NCBI GenBank assembly: GCA_905160935.1
Contig: CAJHZI010000514.1
Location: forward strand, 2,129,501 to 2,193,500
Length of the DNA: 64,000 nucleotides
From: Enchytraeus crypticus
Taxonomy: Eukaryota > Annelida > Clitellata > Enchytraeida > Enchytraeidae
Direction of reading: 5' to 3'
Under the pieces are notes generated by a model. The model made no database searches, was not told the DNA's origin, and saw only the letters and a program-made list of their open reading frames with translations. Below are positions 32,581-43,792 of this stretch, piece by piece. Position 1 is the stretch's first letter, and each line of letters begins with the position of its first letter. Made by a program: the position numbers and the translations under genes.

Positions 32581-33248
32581 GAATATGTAGCGCAATTAAT
32601 ATAATTTGGGCAATAAGATACTCATGGTTATGCTCTTGGAACTAGAATCGTTGTTCGGTCACAATGGTTAATGTGATGCTATATGTATTTTATTCAGCTT
32701 TTTTCCTTTGTATTCTTTACGCAAGGCTAAACTGAGTGGTGAAATAATTCTAAAAATCTTAATGTAAATAGATTAGTGAGAAGAATTGTCGAGATGGTAG
32801 AAGAGGAACAGTTACAGAAGACGATCTAGTAATGCTCGCGGGATAGTTCATCCGAGAGATGTGGGAATATTATGAACCTGTGGAATTTTTTTTTTTCCAA
32901 AACAGTGTCCCCCGGCGTACCTGATCAAATGATCTCCTCATCTTCGCATTCATTCGCGATCAACTAAAAACTGGTTTGAATCAGCTTGGGTGTGGTCATC
33001 TGAAATATGGAAAGAAGTGATTGTAACATCTTAAACTACTATAGTCAATCTTAACGCATGCTTAAATTATAAAAATGAAGTGGGATAGGTACATTTCACT
33101 AAATCGTCTGCATTTAACAGTCTATATCTATCAACAAGCGGATGTTCTAGCGAAAGTGTAGACCTATTTGAAAAACCTTCATGTAGCAGTGATTTCGTCA
33201 AAAATAAACTTGTGATGTAGTTTAAATTGTTTATCCAGTTCCTGCTTT

Positions 33249-33360
33249 ATATATAATATATATATATATATATCTATATATCTATATTATATATAATATA
33301 TATGTATAGATTATATATATAATATCTAATATATATATATATGTATATATATATATAGAC
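33249..33360. repeat. (AT)n-rich microsatellite
   Basis: Interrupted AT dinucleotide tract. Confidence 0.93.
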
Positions 33361-33429
33361 AATTTGGCTTTAAGAAAATCTAGGATGTGTACACGCATCT
33401 TTAGTGTTAAGAAGGTTCTATGTCTTTGT

Positions 33430-34170
33430 TACAAATGACTCAACGTTAATATTGCTGTTAGTGTCAGAGTAAAGCGTTTGATCTGTCTAATCATAATTGC
33501 CTTTCTATAAGCTTCTACAACGTTCGTTCCAGTATGCTTAGTTAAAGTACTATCTGATTGGTATTCTAAATGAGTTCTAAAATACGAGGGGAAAATGCAA
33601 CTCCGGGTGATTTTAAAAATTAATTGTGGCGTTCGTCAAAGAGGTTCTATAGCCTGTGTGATTCTCAGTATATGTAGACATATTTGACGAAATATCCAAT
33701 TATGGTTGTAGATGAACAATTTATGCTATGGCGTATTTTAAGGTATGACGACGATCTGATATTAATTCGCCTGCGAAAAGGTGAATTACAAACAGGATTA
33801 ATATTTGTTGTAAAATTTTATTATGTAGGTCTGAATAAATACAAATGAGTCATACTGTATGAGATTCGGATAGAGATATGGAAGACGAGACTAGCGTACG
33901 GCCAACTAATAAGTAAGAGCATACTCTCGGGGTAAAAAAACCAACGATCTGGTCGTTGTGACCTTTGTGAGCCTGAGGAAAACATTAAGCTTCATTTCAG
34001 AAGTGAAAATGTAACTTTTTACTCTGTATTAATCCTTTGTATTCTAAATTAGGTCACTGCTCTAATGGATTGGTACAGTGATCTATTAGAAAACAAGGCT
34101 ATCCTAATCAAATTATGCCATTGGGCGCGCTTGATAGAACAAGCGTCTGATTTAAATTAGCCGTGACTTT
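33430..34170 (+). mobile_element. Very degraded LINE reverse-transcriptase remnant
   Basis: Across frameshifts the plus strand reads KAFDLSNHNCLSI (RT box with D), a GVRQRGSI-like block, a YDDDLILI-like palm box, and CDLCEPEENIKLHF (a C-x2-C-x3-E-x4-H end motif seen in CR1/jockey C-termini). The order is correct but every block is damaged. Confidence 0.5.
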
Positions 34171-34516
34171 ACGCGAAGTAGGCAATAGCAGATATTTAAG
34201 ATTAGGGAAAAAGCTAATATGACATGATGTATGAATATATTTGGGTGCAGAGCATCAAAGAGAGATATATAAACATCAATGTAATTTGGTCATGAAGGCT
34301 TGTAAAAGTCAAAATTTAATTGTAAGAAATATATGCATAAATAAAGCGCAAAGGTCGTAACTAGCCATGCATTAAGTAGAGAATCTATGATATTATTTGT
34401 TATTTTATTTCATTTTGGTGATTTCAATGCCGCAGTATTTGTTGTAATCATTGTGGTATTTTGTTTGTTTTTTATTGTAAATTGTACAACGTTTGATGGT
34501 GTAATAAAGATTAATG

Positions 34517-34531
34517 TATATATATTATATA

Positions 34532-34566
<35 letters not shown>

Positions 34567-34568
34567 AG
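34517..34568. repeat. (AT)n microsatellite
   Basis: AT tract directly before the 3' end of a LINE family A copy. Confidence 0.95.
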
Positions 34569-34569
34569 T

Positions 34570-35160
34570 TATCTTGTGCACTGCCTACTGGCAGGGTGCC
34601 CCATGGTCTATAACGCCTCACTCTTCTCGTCTTCAGACTTCCTCTTCATTTCACATGGTGAAGTGGGTCTTTAATCATCTAACATACCTAATCTAGGCTG
34701 CCCTACCTCTTTTCTTCCATGCTACCTTCTAGGACTTATTTTAATAGACCTTCCCCCGTAGAATGTGTCCATCAACTCTTCTCCTATTTCTTAAAACATT
34801 AACAACTGTCTATCTGTGCCAACGCTCTCCAGAACTGCCCTATTTGAACTTTGAGTCCAGCTAATCTCTCCATCTTATCCAAATCCACATTTCTAACGCC
34901 CAGTTTACCTCAATATCTTCCTTCCTTAAGCGTCCATGTCTAAATCCAACAATAGCGTGTGAGCCAAACCAAAGTTTTCACATCTTTTCTTGTGTCTTTC
35001 TTAAGACTTTTGTTATAGTTCTTTTTATATCAAAAGGCCGCTTTGCTTCTGCAATCCTTTGCATATTTCCGTTCCATTTCCCGTCATCGGTTATAGTATG
35101 ACCAAATATTTGAAACTCCCTACCTGTCCAAGTCGGTTACAATTTATTAGGAAATTAACC
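34570..35160 (-). mobile_element. RTE-like LINE family A, C-terminal fragment
   Basis: The left terminus is GTGCACTGCCTACTGGCAGG with ATGGTCTATAACGCCTCAC. The complement of the body carries the family order seen at 57005-57369 (ctgccagtagg terminus, [16 protein letters not shown]-type, [14 protein letters not shown]-type, RKLEALEMW-type), then reaches further upstream to the EIxxRIA-type segment near 35040. Frameshifted. Confidence 0.8.
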
Positions 35161-35391
35161 TTCACTGTATTATTGGAACACTCTCATAACATTCGTCTTT
35201 TTTTATTAATTAGCATATCTCGGATGACGTATAATTTCAGCCATCCATCCTTCTGCAGGTCCAATCTCGCTGCATATGATAGAATAATAATAATAATATA
35301 AACATGGGGAACTGGCACAGAATTGAGAGTTGTGAGGAATATCAAAATTCCTTTGGCTGGAACCAGCCCAGGATGATCGCACGCATGACAT

Positions 35392-35755
35392 CCTTCAGTG
35401 CACTGTAAGTGCAGGTCAAGGTAAGATATTCATACTCTAGTCGGCTTTCTCGCTCCATAAGAGCACTATAAAGCAACAGTAATTCTTACAAAGTTCCCTT
35501 CACAAAGTCTATGCCTTATCGATACTTATGTACCTATAGCTTGAGAAAAATGCTTCTGAGGTGGTGTTCACGTTGGCCTTCCTCAATTAGGTGATTAATA
35601 CCATTTAATCCTGGGAAGATAATTTCATGGTGAGGGGGGGTCCCCTCTTGCATTCCAGCTCCTGCCTTTAGTCGCCTCTTACGTAACACGCGCAGATTGT
35701 TTGCGGTTGCCCTATTCTGCAGTGGTTCCAAACACAACGAAGCACAACACGGGCA
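35392..35755 (+). mobile_element. Dispersed repeat family B
   Basis: Begins TTCAGTGCACTGTAAGTGCAG and ends near GCAGTGGTTCCAAACACAAC. It shares CTCCATAAGAGCACTATAA, GATAATTTCATGGTGAGG, TTTAGTCGCCTCTTACG and GGTTGCCCTATTCTGCAGTGG with 3795-4145. Confidence 0.8.
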
Positions 35756-35770
35756 TGACATATGATGTAT

Positions 35771-35822
35771 GGATATATATATTGATATATATATTATATT
35801 ATATATATATATATATATATAA
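35771..35822. repeat. (AT)n-rich microsatellite
   Basis: Interrupted AT tract after a family B copy. Confidence 0.9.
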
Positions 35823-36900
35823 TATGAGATAATTAATTTTAGGGTCAGTGTGCATAATATCTTATTTGATTTTATTTCACTTAGACACTACTACAGTTGA
35901 GTCGGTGTCGAAACCCGGTGTCCTCGAAAATTCGACCTTTAATTGCAAAAGGATCCACGAAGGAGATAGATTTGCTTAAACAACGACGAATGTGCGCCAT
36001 TTCAACAATACTCCCCGTGATAGTAATGTCTGAAAAATCAATCAACATCGGCTTTGGTAGTGTATATTTTTAGTATTTGAACGGTCCCGGTTTTTCGATA
36101 ACTTAGCATGTAATCGTAGCTATAAATCGTAGTCTTCTGTATATAATTATCGCCGGTTAAAATTTTCTTAAGAGTTTAATTACTTATTGCTATTGTGTAA
36201 TTAGTTGTGCTATTTTTAATTTGTTATTTGTAGTTTTAAGGCTGAAGCTGAAAGAAGTAGAAGGTAAATTTTGTTAAAGTCATAAATGTTAACCTCAGTT
36301 CATTCTCAAAGCGATATCAGTGGACGGGCTAGGCAAGGATTTGGAATCGGTACAAGACGGGGGGGTATTTCTCTCCACCTAGTAGTAGAGACACCGTGAG
36401 GCTGCCATATAATTCTACAATGAGATTGTCTAAAGATCGATTCTGTCATTAGGGTGTACCTCAGCACAAGTCTAACATTTTAAACTTTTAAATTAAGAGT
36501 TCTGAGTCGTCCTAATCCGTAGTTAATGTTGGGGATGTCCTGCTGATTAGTTATTTCTGAATCATTTTGTAATTATGGAATACATACAGTAAGATTGAAC
36601 TATATTTGATAGCTCGATGGCGTATCAATGATGTCGCAAGCGGAATATACAAATTACAAGCGGGATTAGAGTAAACGCTTCCCAAAGTAAAAAACTGAGG
36701 GAGCAATCGGTACAAAAATGGAATGAGAGTGATTACCATCTATGTGCGATTCAGCATGAGTATTACGTTCTTTAAGCTGTTATAGAAAAAAAACTAAAAA
36801 GATAAATAAAATAATACCGCAAATAAAAACTATAGCCTTCTCATTAAGTGGAAGTGAAGTGGTTCTCATAGCTTATAATTTATTGTAAATAGAACTGCCA
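35823..36900. other. Intergenic stretch with a possible SINE C remnant
   Basis: 36275-36345 (ATGTTAACCTCAGTTCATTC, CAAAGCGATATCAGTGG, CAAGGATTTGGAATC) follows the order of the minus-strand SINE family C tail and B box, strongly diverged. Nothing else recognised. Confidence 0.4.
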
Positions 36901-36934
36901 GAGAAGGGACAGTCAGAAATGGACTGTGTTCACG

Positions 36935-37530
36935 AAAGATAGTTCAGTTCAACTAGACAGTTTCAATAGATAGTTCAACCTAGATAGATGAACTAGATTG
37001 TTCAACTAGATAATTTTAATGGCTAGTTCAACTAATAGTTCACTATATAGTTCAATTGATAGTTGAAATGACAGTTCTACTAGATAGATTAACTAGATTT
37101 TAACTGGACGGTTGAACTAGTTGGGGTACACAGGATGTGTCTGAGGGGAATGACGCCCTACCCAAGTAAATGTTAGTCGAAGCGGCGGAAGGCTAGGGGG
37201 CCCACCTCACCATAAGCAGGAATCCCCCCAAGAATAAATGTATATAAAGGGAATGGTTGTAGATGATCTAAGGATCCAATCTATGTGTGGACATGAAGAG
37301 GAAAATGGAAGCTAGAGAAAAAGATAGAGGAAAACGAACGATAGAGGAAACGGAAGATAGTGTGAAGCCGTTAGTATGCCTGGACTGCCAGTAGGTACGT
37401 GAGGGTAAACTGTAAAATATGAGTAGAGCGAGAGAGAAAGAGAGAGGGAGAGGAAAGAGAGAGAGAGAGAGAGGTAACTAGATAATTCAACAGGTTGCTG
37501 AACTATAGATAATAATTGAATAAATCCATG
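36935..37530. repeat. Degenerate 15-17-bp tandem repeat split by a LINE A fragment
   Basis: Phrases of the type AGTTCAACTAGATAG run from 36935 to 37120 and resume at 37475-37530 (GGTAACTAGATAATTCAAC). Between them lies a family A fragment (37130-37400: GACGCCCTACCCAAGTAAAT, GTGTGGACATGAAGAGG, GCCTGGACTGCCAGTAGG) followed by a GA tract (37425-37472). Confidence 0.7.
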
Positions 37531-38681
37531 ACCTGTTTATAATTTGTGCAATTAATGACACCGGATTTCAGATACTAGTCAGTAGAAGGTAGATAACACA
37601 TTTTTGTGCTTGTCATAGGTGGACAAATAATCATTGGCTGGCGATGTTGTTCTGTACTCATCATTCTAACGATATCTTCTGTCTACTTCGCAAGAAATTA
37701 CGGAATAGCACACTCTACGTTTAAACTATTTTTACTATTAGATATATTAATTTCTTTTACTACTTTCATGCGCAATAGCTTAATTATTTTTAAGCTACTG
37801 TAAAATAACTTAAATATGGACTAATTGCGGATGTTTTGACAGAAAATACGCGACAAAAGTATATATACGCTCAGTTTACTGTACTATTTTACTAAAGTAT
37901 CTAACGCCTGGTGTAAGTTAACTATTTAAATTATCGAATAGGGGGAATATAACTCAACGGTAGGTAATTAAACGAGCAGAGGGAACCACAGCATAGGTTG
38001 GAAGGTGAACCGACACCTGAATTGTAGACAATTTATACGAACGTATAAATATCTGTTGAGGCCGAAAACTCTAGAAAACGAAATGTCTGTCACTTTGTCG
38101 AGGGGCAAGGGAACAGCGTTGTTTCGGAATGGAAATCATCAGGAAGGAAGAGGATGCGTGATTCATTATTGAAAGCCTCTTTCTCTCAGTATGAAGAAGA
38201 CGGATACTGAAGCCCAGGACTCTAGAACGTCAGTCAGAGCGTTGAATTGGACGACTCGAAAGATTTCAGAATATCGAAAATACTCGGAATTCAATAACTT
38301 TCCTTTTGTTTATTGCCTCGATTGATTTAACCGGTGCTTTAAATAACTATTACATGTACTGCAGATATTGAATAAAGCTTTCGATTATTTCTTCAAATCT
38401 CCGTCAAGATGTATGATACGTGATCGGACTGCTGATATCCCCCGGCAGCGGATTGAAGTTCCATATTCACTTTACCCCCCATTTAATTTAGTTTTAAGTT
38501 TTTTAAGATTCAATTGAGTTTCTACTGTTGTGAATGTGAAAATGTTATTTACATATAAGTCCTTTAAGATTATCACACAGTATTACTATGTTAGCTTTCA
38601 AGCCCCCCCAGTTCATTGTGGTATTGGCGTACCAGCGGTATTACACCACTGAGAGTATTCGTGAGCTACCAAAATGTATTT
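37531..38681. other. Intergenic stretch, nothing recognised with confidence
   Basis: A GC-richer patch at 38090-38330 has a pyrimidine-AG and an open frame starting MKKTDTEAQDSRTS that ends at a stop near 38320. Its phase would fit exon 5 of the YWTD gene, but the peptide does not look like a YWTD blade. Confidence 0.3.
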
Positions 38682-39300
38682 AATGCTGTGAGGTGGGATG
38701 GGGGTGGGGAAATTTTTGACTACTGCGCTCCGCTATAGAGTGAGTTTCCCGTTTCTTTCCCTCCCCCCCCCCCCCCGTCAAACCCGTACTAAAGTCAGGG
38801 GAAAAACTAAAATGCCTAAAATTCTACGTTTGTTTTGGAAAATGAGGTTATTTTTTTACTGTGGAAGAAACTCTGCGGATCTGGACGAATTACAAAAGTG
38901 ATCTAATGTTGACGGTAGGGGGGGCCCTCCCAGCCAAAGCTGTTTCCACCACTGCTCCCGGACAGAGCTCACATTTTTACTCACACCCTTTTCTCCTCTT
39001 ACACAGTGGTTAATGTTAAAATTGAGAGCTATAGTGAAACGATCAACATTTTGGGTCCCATCTTTTATACAAGCCTTCCTAGTATACCAAATATAGGGCC
39101 CCTGGGGGCCCATATGAAAAATTGACACTATAGTGGAATCTGAGTTCCCTCGCGTACACCCCCCCCCCTAAACACTGCACTTAGAAACATATTTATGCAT
39201 ACAAATTGCCATAGAGCAATGAAAATATAGTTTTCAATTTTTTATCGGCGGGTCTATGAGGAGGGGCGGGCCCCCTTAGCCCCCCCTGGATCCGCCCCTG
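38682..39300 (+). mobile_element. hAT-type MITE family E, 5' end lost
   Basis: Shares CCGTACTAAAGTCAGGGGAA, GTTTGTTTTGGAAAATGAGG, CCTCCCAGCCAAAGCTG and CTTCCTAGTATACCAAATAT with the copies at 10227 and 12276. It ends CCCCCTGGATCCGCCCCTG, the intact right terminal repeat. The left end is absent. Confidence 0.85.
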
Positions 39301-39486
39301 CCTCCCAACTTCGTGTTTTGTTGATGCTCCTTCTGTTCGGCCTAGCGTTTAGTAGTTAAGTCAGTTGGATTTCTTGTTTGATTAGTTTCAATCTATTTAA
39401 GTCTCTGCATTGGACATTTTGTTATATTTATACACTTTTTACTTAATCGTCATGTGAATCCCAGATGGAGTTTGTATTGTAAAAGC

Positions 39487-39640
39487 TGTAACGCTAATGT
39501 TAACGTCAGTTTCCTCACTCGAAAGCGATGTCAGTGTCGGGCATGCCCAGGATTTGAACCCCCTCACTGATCCGCCGTCGAAAATCTTACCGACATCGCC
39601 TATGACTCCAGCCAGTGGCGATGTCGGTAAACCAAGCAAG
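39487..39640 (-). mobile_element. tRNA-derived SINE family C (palindromic head)
   Basis: In minus orientation the B box is GGGTTCAAATCC (from GGATTTGAACCC at about 39551) and the A box lies in TGGCGATGTCGGTAA. The tail is CGAGTGAGGAAACTGACGTT. Head region: TTACCGACATCGCC ... GGCGATGTCGGTAA, inverted around CTCCAG. Confidence 0.88.
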
Positions 39641-40214
39641 ATATGTTTTATATTATGTCGGTTAAGCACTACCATATAGTAGTACAGCAAACATTTCTGC
39701 TTTTTGTTTGTATCTATTGGATGTGGCAATCCACTGTGAAGCACTTATGGCTTAGTGGTATTATGCATATATAATGCGACGAAAAGGGTCAACTTCAACA
39801 CCTTGTTCTTTCAAATACACTGGACTGGAAACCAGAGACTAGACTTGAGTTCCTGTCAAGATAAAAAGACAAACAAATTAGAGGAAATAGCATGAATGAA
39901 TTTTATTCAATATACTCATATGCAGTAAATATTTCAGTAATTATGTAATAGTTTATTTAATTTTTTCCCGATCCTACTAAAACTGGGATTCAAGAGAAGA
40001 CGGCGATGACGATTCAGTTATATGAATTTGAAAGTCTATTATCAGTTTTAAAATCATAGTCATTATAATCTTTACAGTAATACAAAATGGCTGCATAGCT
40101 AGGCGCTTTAATTTTCAGTGTTGTGTTACAATGGTTCTGCTAATTAGCCTTCTCGTGTTGAATATTAAACCAACAGGTTCCTGCTTATCAAGTAATTGTT
40201 TGTATAAAAGCTAA

Positions 40215-40345
40215 AAAAGCTAAAGTTGACGTCAATTTCCTCACTCGAAAGCGATGTCAGTGGCGGGCGAGCCCAGCACGCACTGATCTGCGATCGAGTG
40301 TCTTACCGACATCGCCACTGGCTCTAGTCAGTGGCGATAGAATTA
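40215..40345 (-). mobile_element. tRNA-derived SINE family C, B box deleted
   Basis: Tail CAATTTCCTCACTCGAAAGC, then GCGAGCCCAGCACGCACTGA where the B-box segment is missing, then CTTACCGACATCGCCACTGG with the inverted half CCAGTGGCGAT partly kept (here GTCAGTGGCGAT). Confidence 0.85.
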
Positions 40346-40784
40346 TATAGTTAAAAACTATATATGGATACAGGTATAGATATGTAATTATATGTAATTA
40401 TATAGTTGAGAGATTCGCAGCTTGCTTTCGTTAAACACTATTTTTGCAACTCATTATAATAATAAGTAATATGCTAAGCCTTTGCTTCGGCACAAGTGCA
40501 TGGTAAGAGATGGTCTATGAGATTTTGAACCTTTGACCCATGTCTAAACAAGCTTACTGCAAAGCCAGCGTCCGAGCAGGTACAAAATGTTTGTAATATC
40601 CAATGGTTATATTGATGGGGGACGCAGGGGAACTTCATGTTCCTCTATCTCTCATTTCTCATTTTTAGTTACGTATCTCTGCTAGGGGCCCATGTTAAAT
40701 AAAAGGAGATCCGTAAATATATTACAGGGTGCCAGAGAAATTCTGATCATTCCCCTAGCTCTAAATTCCCATTAACCACTGATA

Positions 40785-41312
40785 AGATTATGATTATTAT
40801 TATAATCAATGATTATGATTATTATTATAATCAATGATTATGATTATTATTATAATCAATGATTATGATTATTATTATAATCAATGATTATGATTATTAT
40901 TATAATCAATGATTATGATTATTATTATAATCAATGATTATGATTATTATTATAATCAATGATTATGATTATTATTATAATCAATGATTATGATTATTAT
41001 TATAATCAGTGATTATGATTATTATTATAATCAATGATTATGATTATTATTATAATCAATGATTATGATTATTATTATAATCAATGATTATGATTATTAT
41101 TATAATCAGTGATTATGATTATTATTATAATCAATGATTATGATTATTATTATAATCAGTGATTATGATTATTATTATAATCAATGATTATGATTATTAT
41201 TATAATCAGTGATTATGATTATTATTATAATCAATGATTATGATTATTATTATAATCAATGATTATGATTATTATTATAATCAATGATTATGATTATTAT
41301 TATAATCAATCA
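40785..41312. repeat. 25-bp satellite of hairpin-forming units
   Basis: About 21 copies of GATTATGATTATTATTATAATCAAT, nearly identical, with a recurring AATCAGT variant in several units. Across unit borders ATTGATTAT and ATAATCAAT form 9-bp perfect arms around a 10-nt loop, so each repeat can fold. Confidence 0.97.
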
Positions 41313-41620
41313 GCAGCATGTTAGTTCTTCGCGGTGTAAAGGACCATCTCAAATAAATCTGATAGCACCGTTATGAATCTCAATCTGATCTCAAGGTAAT
41401 TTTAAATTACGGAACAGATACCACCTGCGTTAGAAAACCGAGAAAGGATGTCAGGTGACTGGATAACGGATGTAGAATTAGGACACAATAGGATAGAAAG
41501 AAGCAAATGCTACGGACCTGTTATGAGACTGCGCACTTTAGAGGGTCAAAGTAAAATGTGTGGCATTAAAGTCATTTTTTCCTGTGGTCTTTGTATACCC
41601 AGTCATCATAATTTTGTGCC
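41313..41620. other. Intergenic, nothing recognised
   Basis: No exon or repeat-family match seen. Confidence 0.35.
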
Positions 41621-41842
41621 TTAGCTCTGTTGAATTTCAGGTACCCCGGAGAATTTCGTGACGCAAACTGTGTCATAGCTTATATAGCGAAGACGCCCCT
41701 GGCTTTCATTATCAATCAAACCATCTATCCGTTTGATCACATTACAAATAAATAACTTTTCAACACAGCCCAAGTGGAATAACTTAGGCTGAGCAGGTGA
41801 CTTGTTGGCAAGTTGTTCGACAGCCCACGTTGCGTTTTCCAT
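41621..41842 (-). other. Unrecognised minus-strand open frame near the KIF17 promoter
   Basis: 74 codons from ATG (MENATWAVEQLANKSPAQPK ... FSGVPEIQQ) on the minus strand, starting 205 bp from the X-box. Composition is less AT-rich than the flanks. It could be the first exon of a divergent gene or chance. No motif or convincing donor seen. Confidence 0.2.
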
Positions 41843-42046
41843 CACAGGCCAAAGGGGGGACGCCGCTGACGTAGGCTTACGTGCTAATTGTTACAATGGT
41901 TGGATTAACAGTCTTCAAATATATCTTTTATTGTAAACGTGCCATATAGCAGTAGGCCCTTAAAGCATTGTCAAGATTTTGAAAATGTGATATAATATCA
42001 CTCATTACTATTCATAGCATGTATGCTTAGCGCAATGTTTTGTGCT

Positions 42047-42060
42047 GTTGCCATAGTAAC
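42047..42060 (+). promoter_or_regulatory. RFX X-box (GTTGCCATAGTAAC)
   Basis: A perfect 14-bp match to the RFX consensus GTHNYYATRRNAAC, an imperfect inverted repeat with a 2-bp spacer. RFX factors drive ciliary genes, including kinesin-2/IFT genes, through this motif. It sits 1504 bp upstream of the KIF17 ATG, so a 5' UTR intron is implied if it is promoter-proximal. An acceptor TAATTTACAG at 43514 would serve this. Confidence 0.7.
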
Positions 42061-42086
42061 CTATCTTATATCACAGCTGTTCAATT

Positions 42087-42098
42087 ATTGGCCAATCA
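42087..42098 (+). promoter_or_regulatory. CCAAT box next to the X-box
   Basis: ATTGGCCAATCA contains CCAAT on both strands (NF-Y type), 27 bp downstream of the X-box. The pair supports a promoter here. No clear TATA box was seen. Confidence 0.45.
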
Positions 42099-42905
42099 GC
42101 TCTTGATGTAGCGACATCTGAACACAGGTATAGACTGACTGTATAGCTGTTGTATAATGTATCGAGTACAGCGATTCAATCAGTTGTAGGCTAATTTCGA
42201 GTGCATTGGTTGTTCCTAACTTGTTATGTACTATGTCGTATATAACGTACAGTTAGTGTTTATAGTATAATTATTCTTCATTAGTATCATTTCTATGGAT
42301 TAACAGGGAACTAGGATCTAGGACTAGGAAGAAAATCTGTCGTATTTATAGCCTATCATAGGTGTATATGGATCTAGAATAATGTATGGGCCCGTAACTA
42401 CAAATACAGTATAGGCCTACCAGAGCATATCATATCATGCGGGTTTTTGGATACAGCCTAAATTTTAAAAATTAGCTAATTACTTTATGTTTTCTTCTAA
42501 ATGTTTCCCATAATGGACAAAATTTGATCATGATGCCTTACAATAACTGTTATTAACTTTTCAACCATCTAGAAAAAGTATAGTTGTCCGTAGTTTGTGA
42601 GATTATTAATGTAGGATTTATGCGGTAGGCCTACATTATATTTCTAGTAATGAACGAGTATATGATTTATAGTATTGAAGAATTGATTAGCATATTGCAA
42701 TCCTAACAATTTCCAGAATGACTGCTGAAAATCACAATTAATCTTTAAGTACACTAAACTAAACATTGTCTCTGAGCTCATACATGTAAAACCCATTTAC
42801 AGATCAAACATTATATGGTTCCAAAGTAAAGCAAAATGATAATTAGCTACTTTGGTTTCGTTATTTGATGTTACAATTCCAATATCATTAATATGCTTTA
42901 AAAAA
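42099..42905. other. Putative KIF17 5' leader/intron, nothing else recognised
   Basis: AT-rich. A possible donor ACACAG|GTATAG near 42127 could end a short 5' UTR exon. This is inference only. Confidence 0.3.
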
Positions 42906-43051
42906 GCTAATGTTAGCGTCAGTTTCCTCACTCGAAAACGATGTCAGTGACGGGAGAGTCCAGGATTTGTACTACGCACATACTGATCCGCTGTCGTAAA
43001 TCTTACCGACATCTCCACTGGCTCCAGCCAGTGGCGATGTCGGTAAGATTT
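42906..43051 (-). mobile_element. tRNA-derived SINE family C (palindromic head)
   Basis: The minus-orientation tail (AGCGTCAGTTTCCTCACTCG), a damaged B box (CAGGATTTGTACTAC) and the palindrome with arms 42998-43023 and 43026-43051 (26 bp, one mismatch) around CC. Confidence 0.88.
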
Positions 43052-43564
43052 TTTAATCAATATACAAAGATTATAAAAGATTATTTAAGATTATTTAAGT
43101 TGGATTGTAAAAGATTATTGAATCAATAAATGACTTTAAACTCAAAAAATTAAAGATTTGAAGTCACTGTTGTCAGCCTCTTTGACGGAATCCAAAGACA
43201 CACTAATAGTGAGCAATCAAGCATTGATCTAACAATCTAGTTATGAGGGAAACTACGCTGCATTTAGAAGAGTGATTTTACATGCATGAACACTGTATAG
43301 TCATTGTTTACGAGACCCATTACAAGAGTTGGAAATTAGAATTATTGTATTAATTGCAATTTATTTGAATATCTTGCGAAATAAATTCTGCTGTCAAATG
43401 ACAACAGCGTAATTAAACTCAATTAACTATCGTAATTAACGCTTCCGTAAGATTCACTAAGGATACTCTAACGTCTAACCAATCAACTTGCAATTGAATA
43501 GAATTAATTTACAGACCTGCATTTCTTACCAACTATACGACTACAATTGCAGTTTACATAAATC

Positions 43565-43792
43565 ATGGCCGAGTCTGTACGAGTTATTGTGAGATGTCGA
43601 CCGATGAATGAGAGAGAGAAGGGCCTGAATTGCACAGATGTGCTCAAGATCAACACTGACATAGCTCAGTGCAGCATCGTCAACCCAGCTGAAAAGTCTG
43701 CTCCACCAAAGTCTTTTACATTCGACGGCGCCTATGGTGTAAACAGCACCACTGAGCAGATATATACAGACATTGGTTACCCTCTAGTCGAG
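43565..43792 (+). CDS. KIF17: KIF17 exon 1
   Basis: 76 codons, phase 0 donor GTCGAG|GTTTTT. Holds the first motor strand [26 protein letters not shown] and [16 protein letters not shown] in the context ATCATGGCC (good Kozak, G at +4). An acceptor TTTACAG at 43514 suggests that this exon begins with spliced 5' UTR. Confidence 0.95.

Noticed and set aside
34387-34696. Hydrophobic open frames
   Set aside because: Made by an AT microsatellite joined to the complement of a LINE A end.
38170-38325. Possible terminal exon of the YWTD gene (MKKTDTEAQDSRTS..., stop, AATAAA near 38370)
   Set aside because: The phase fits, but the peptide has no YWTD or EGF character and the branch/pyrimidine signal is modest. 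Kept only as a lead.
39439-39744. Open frames on both strands
   Set aside because: They overlap SINE family C entirely.
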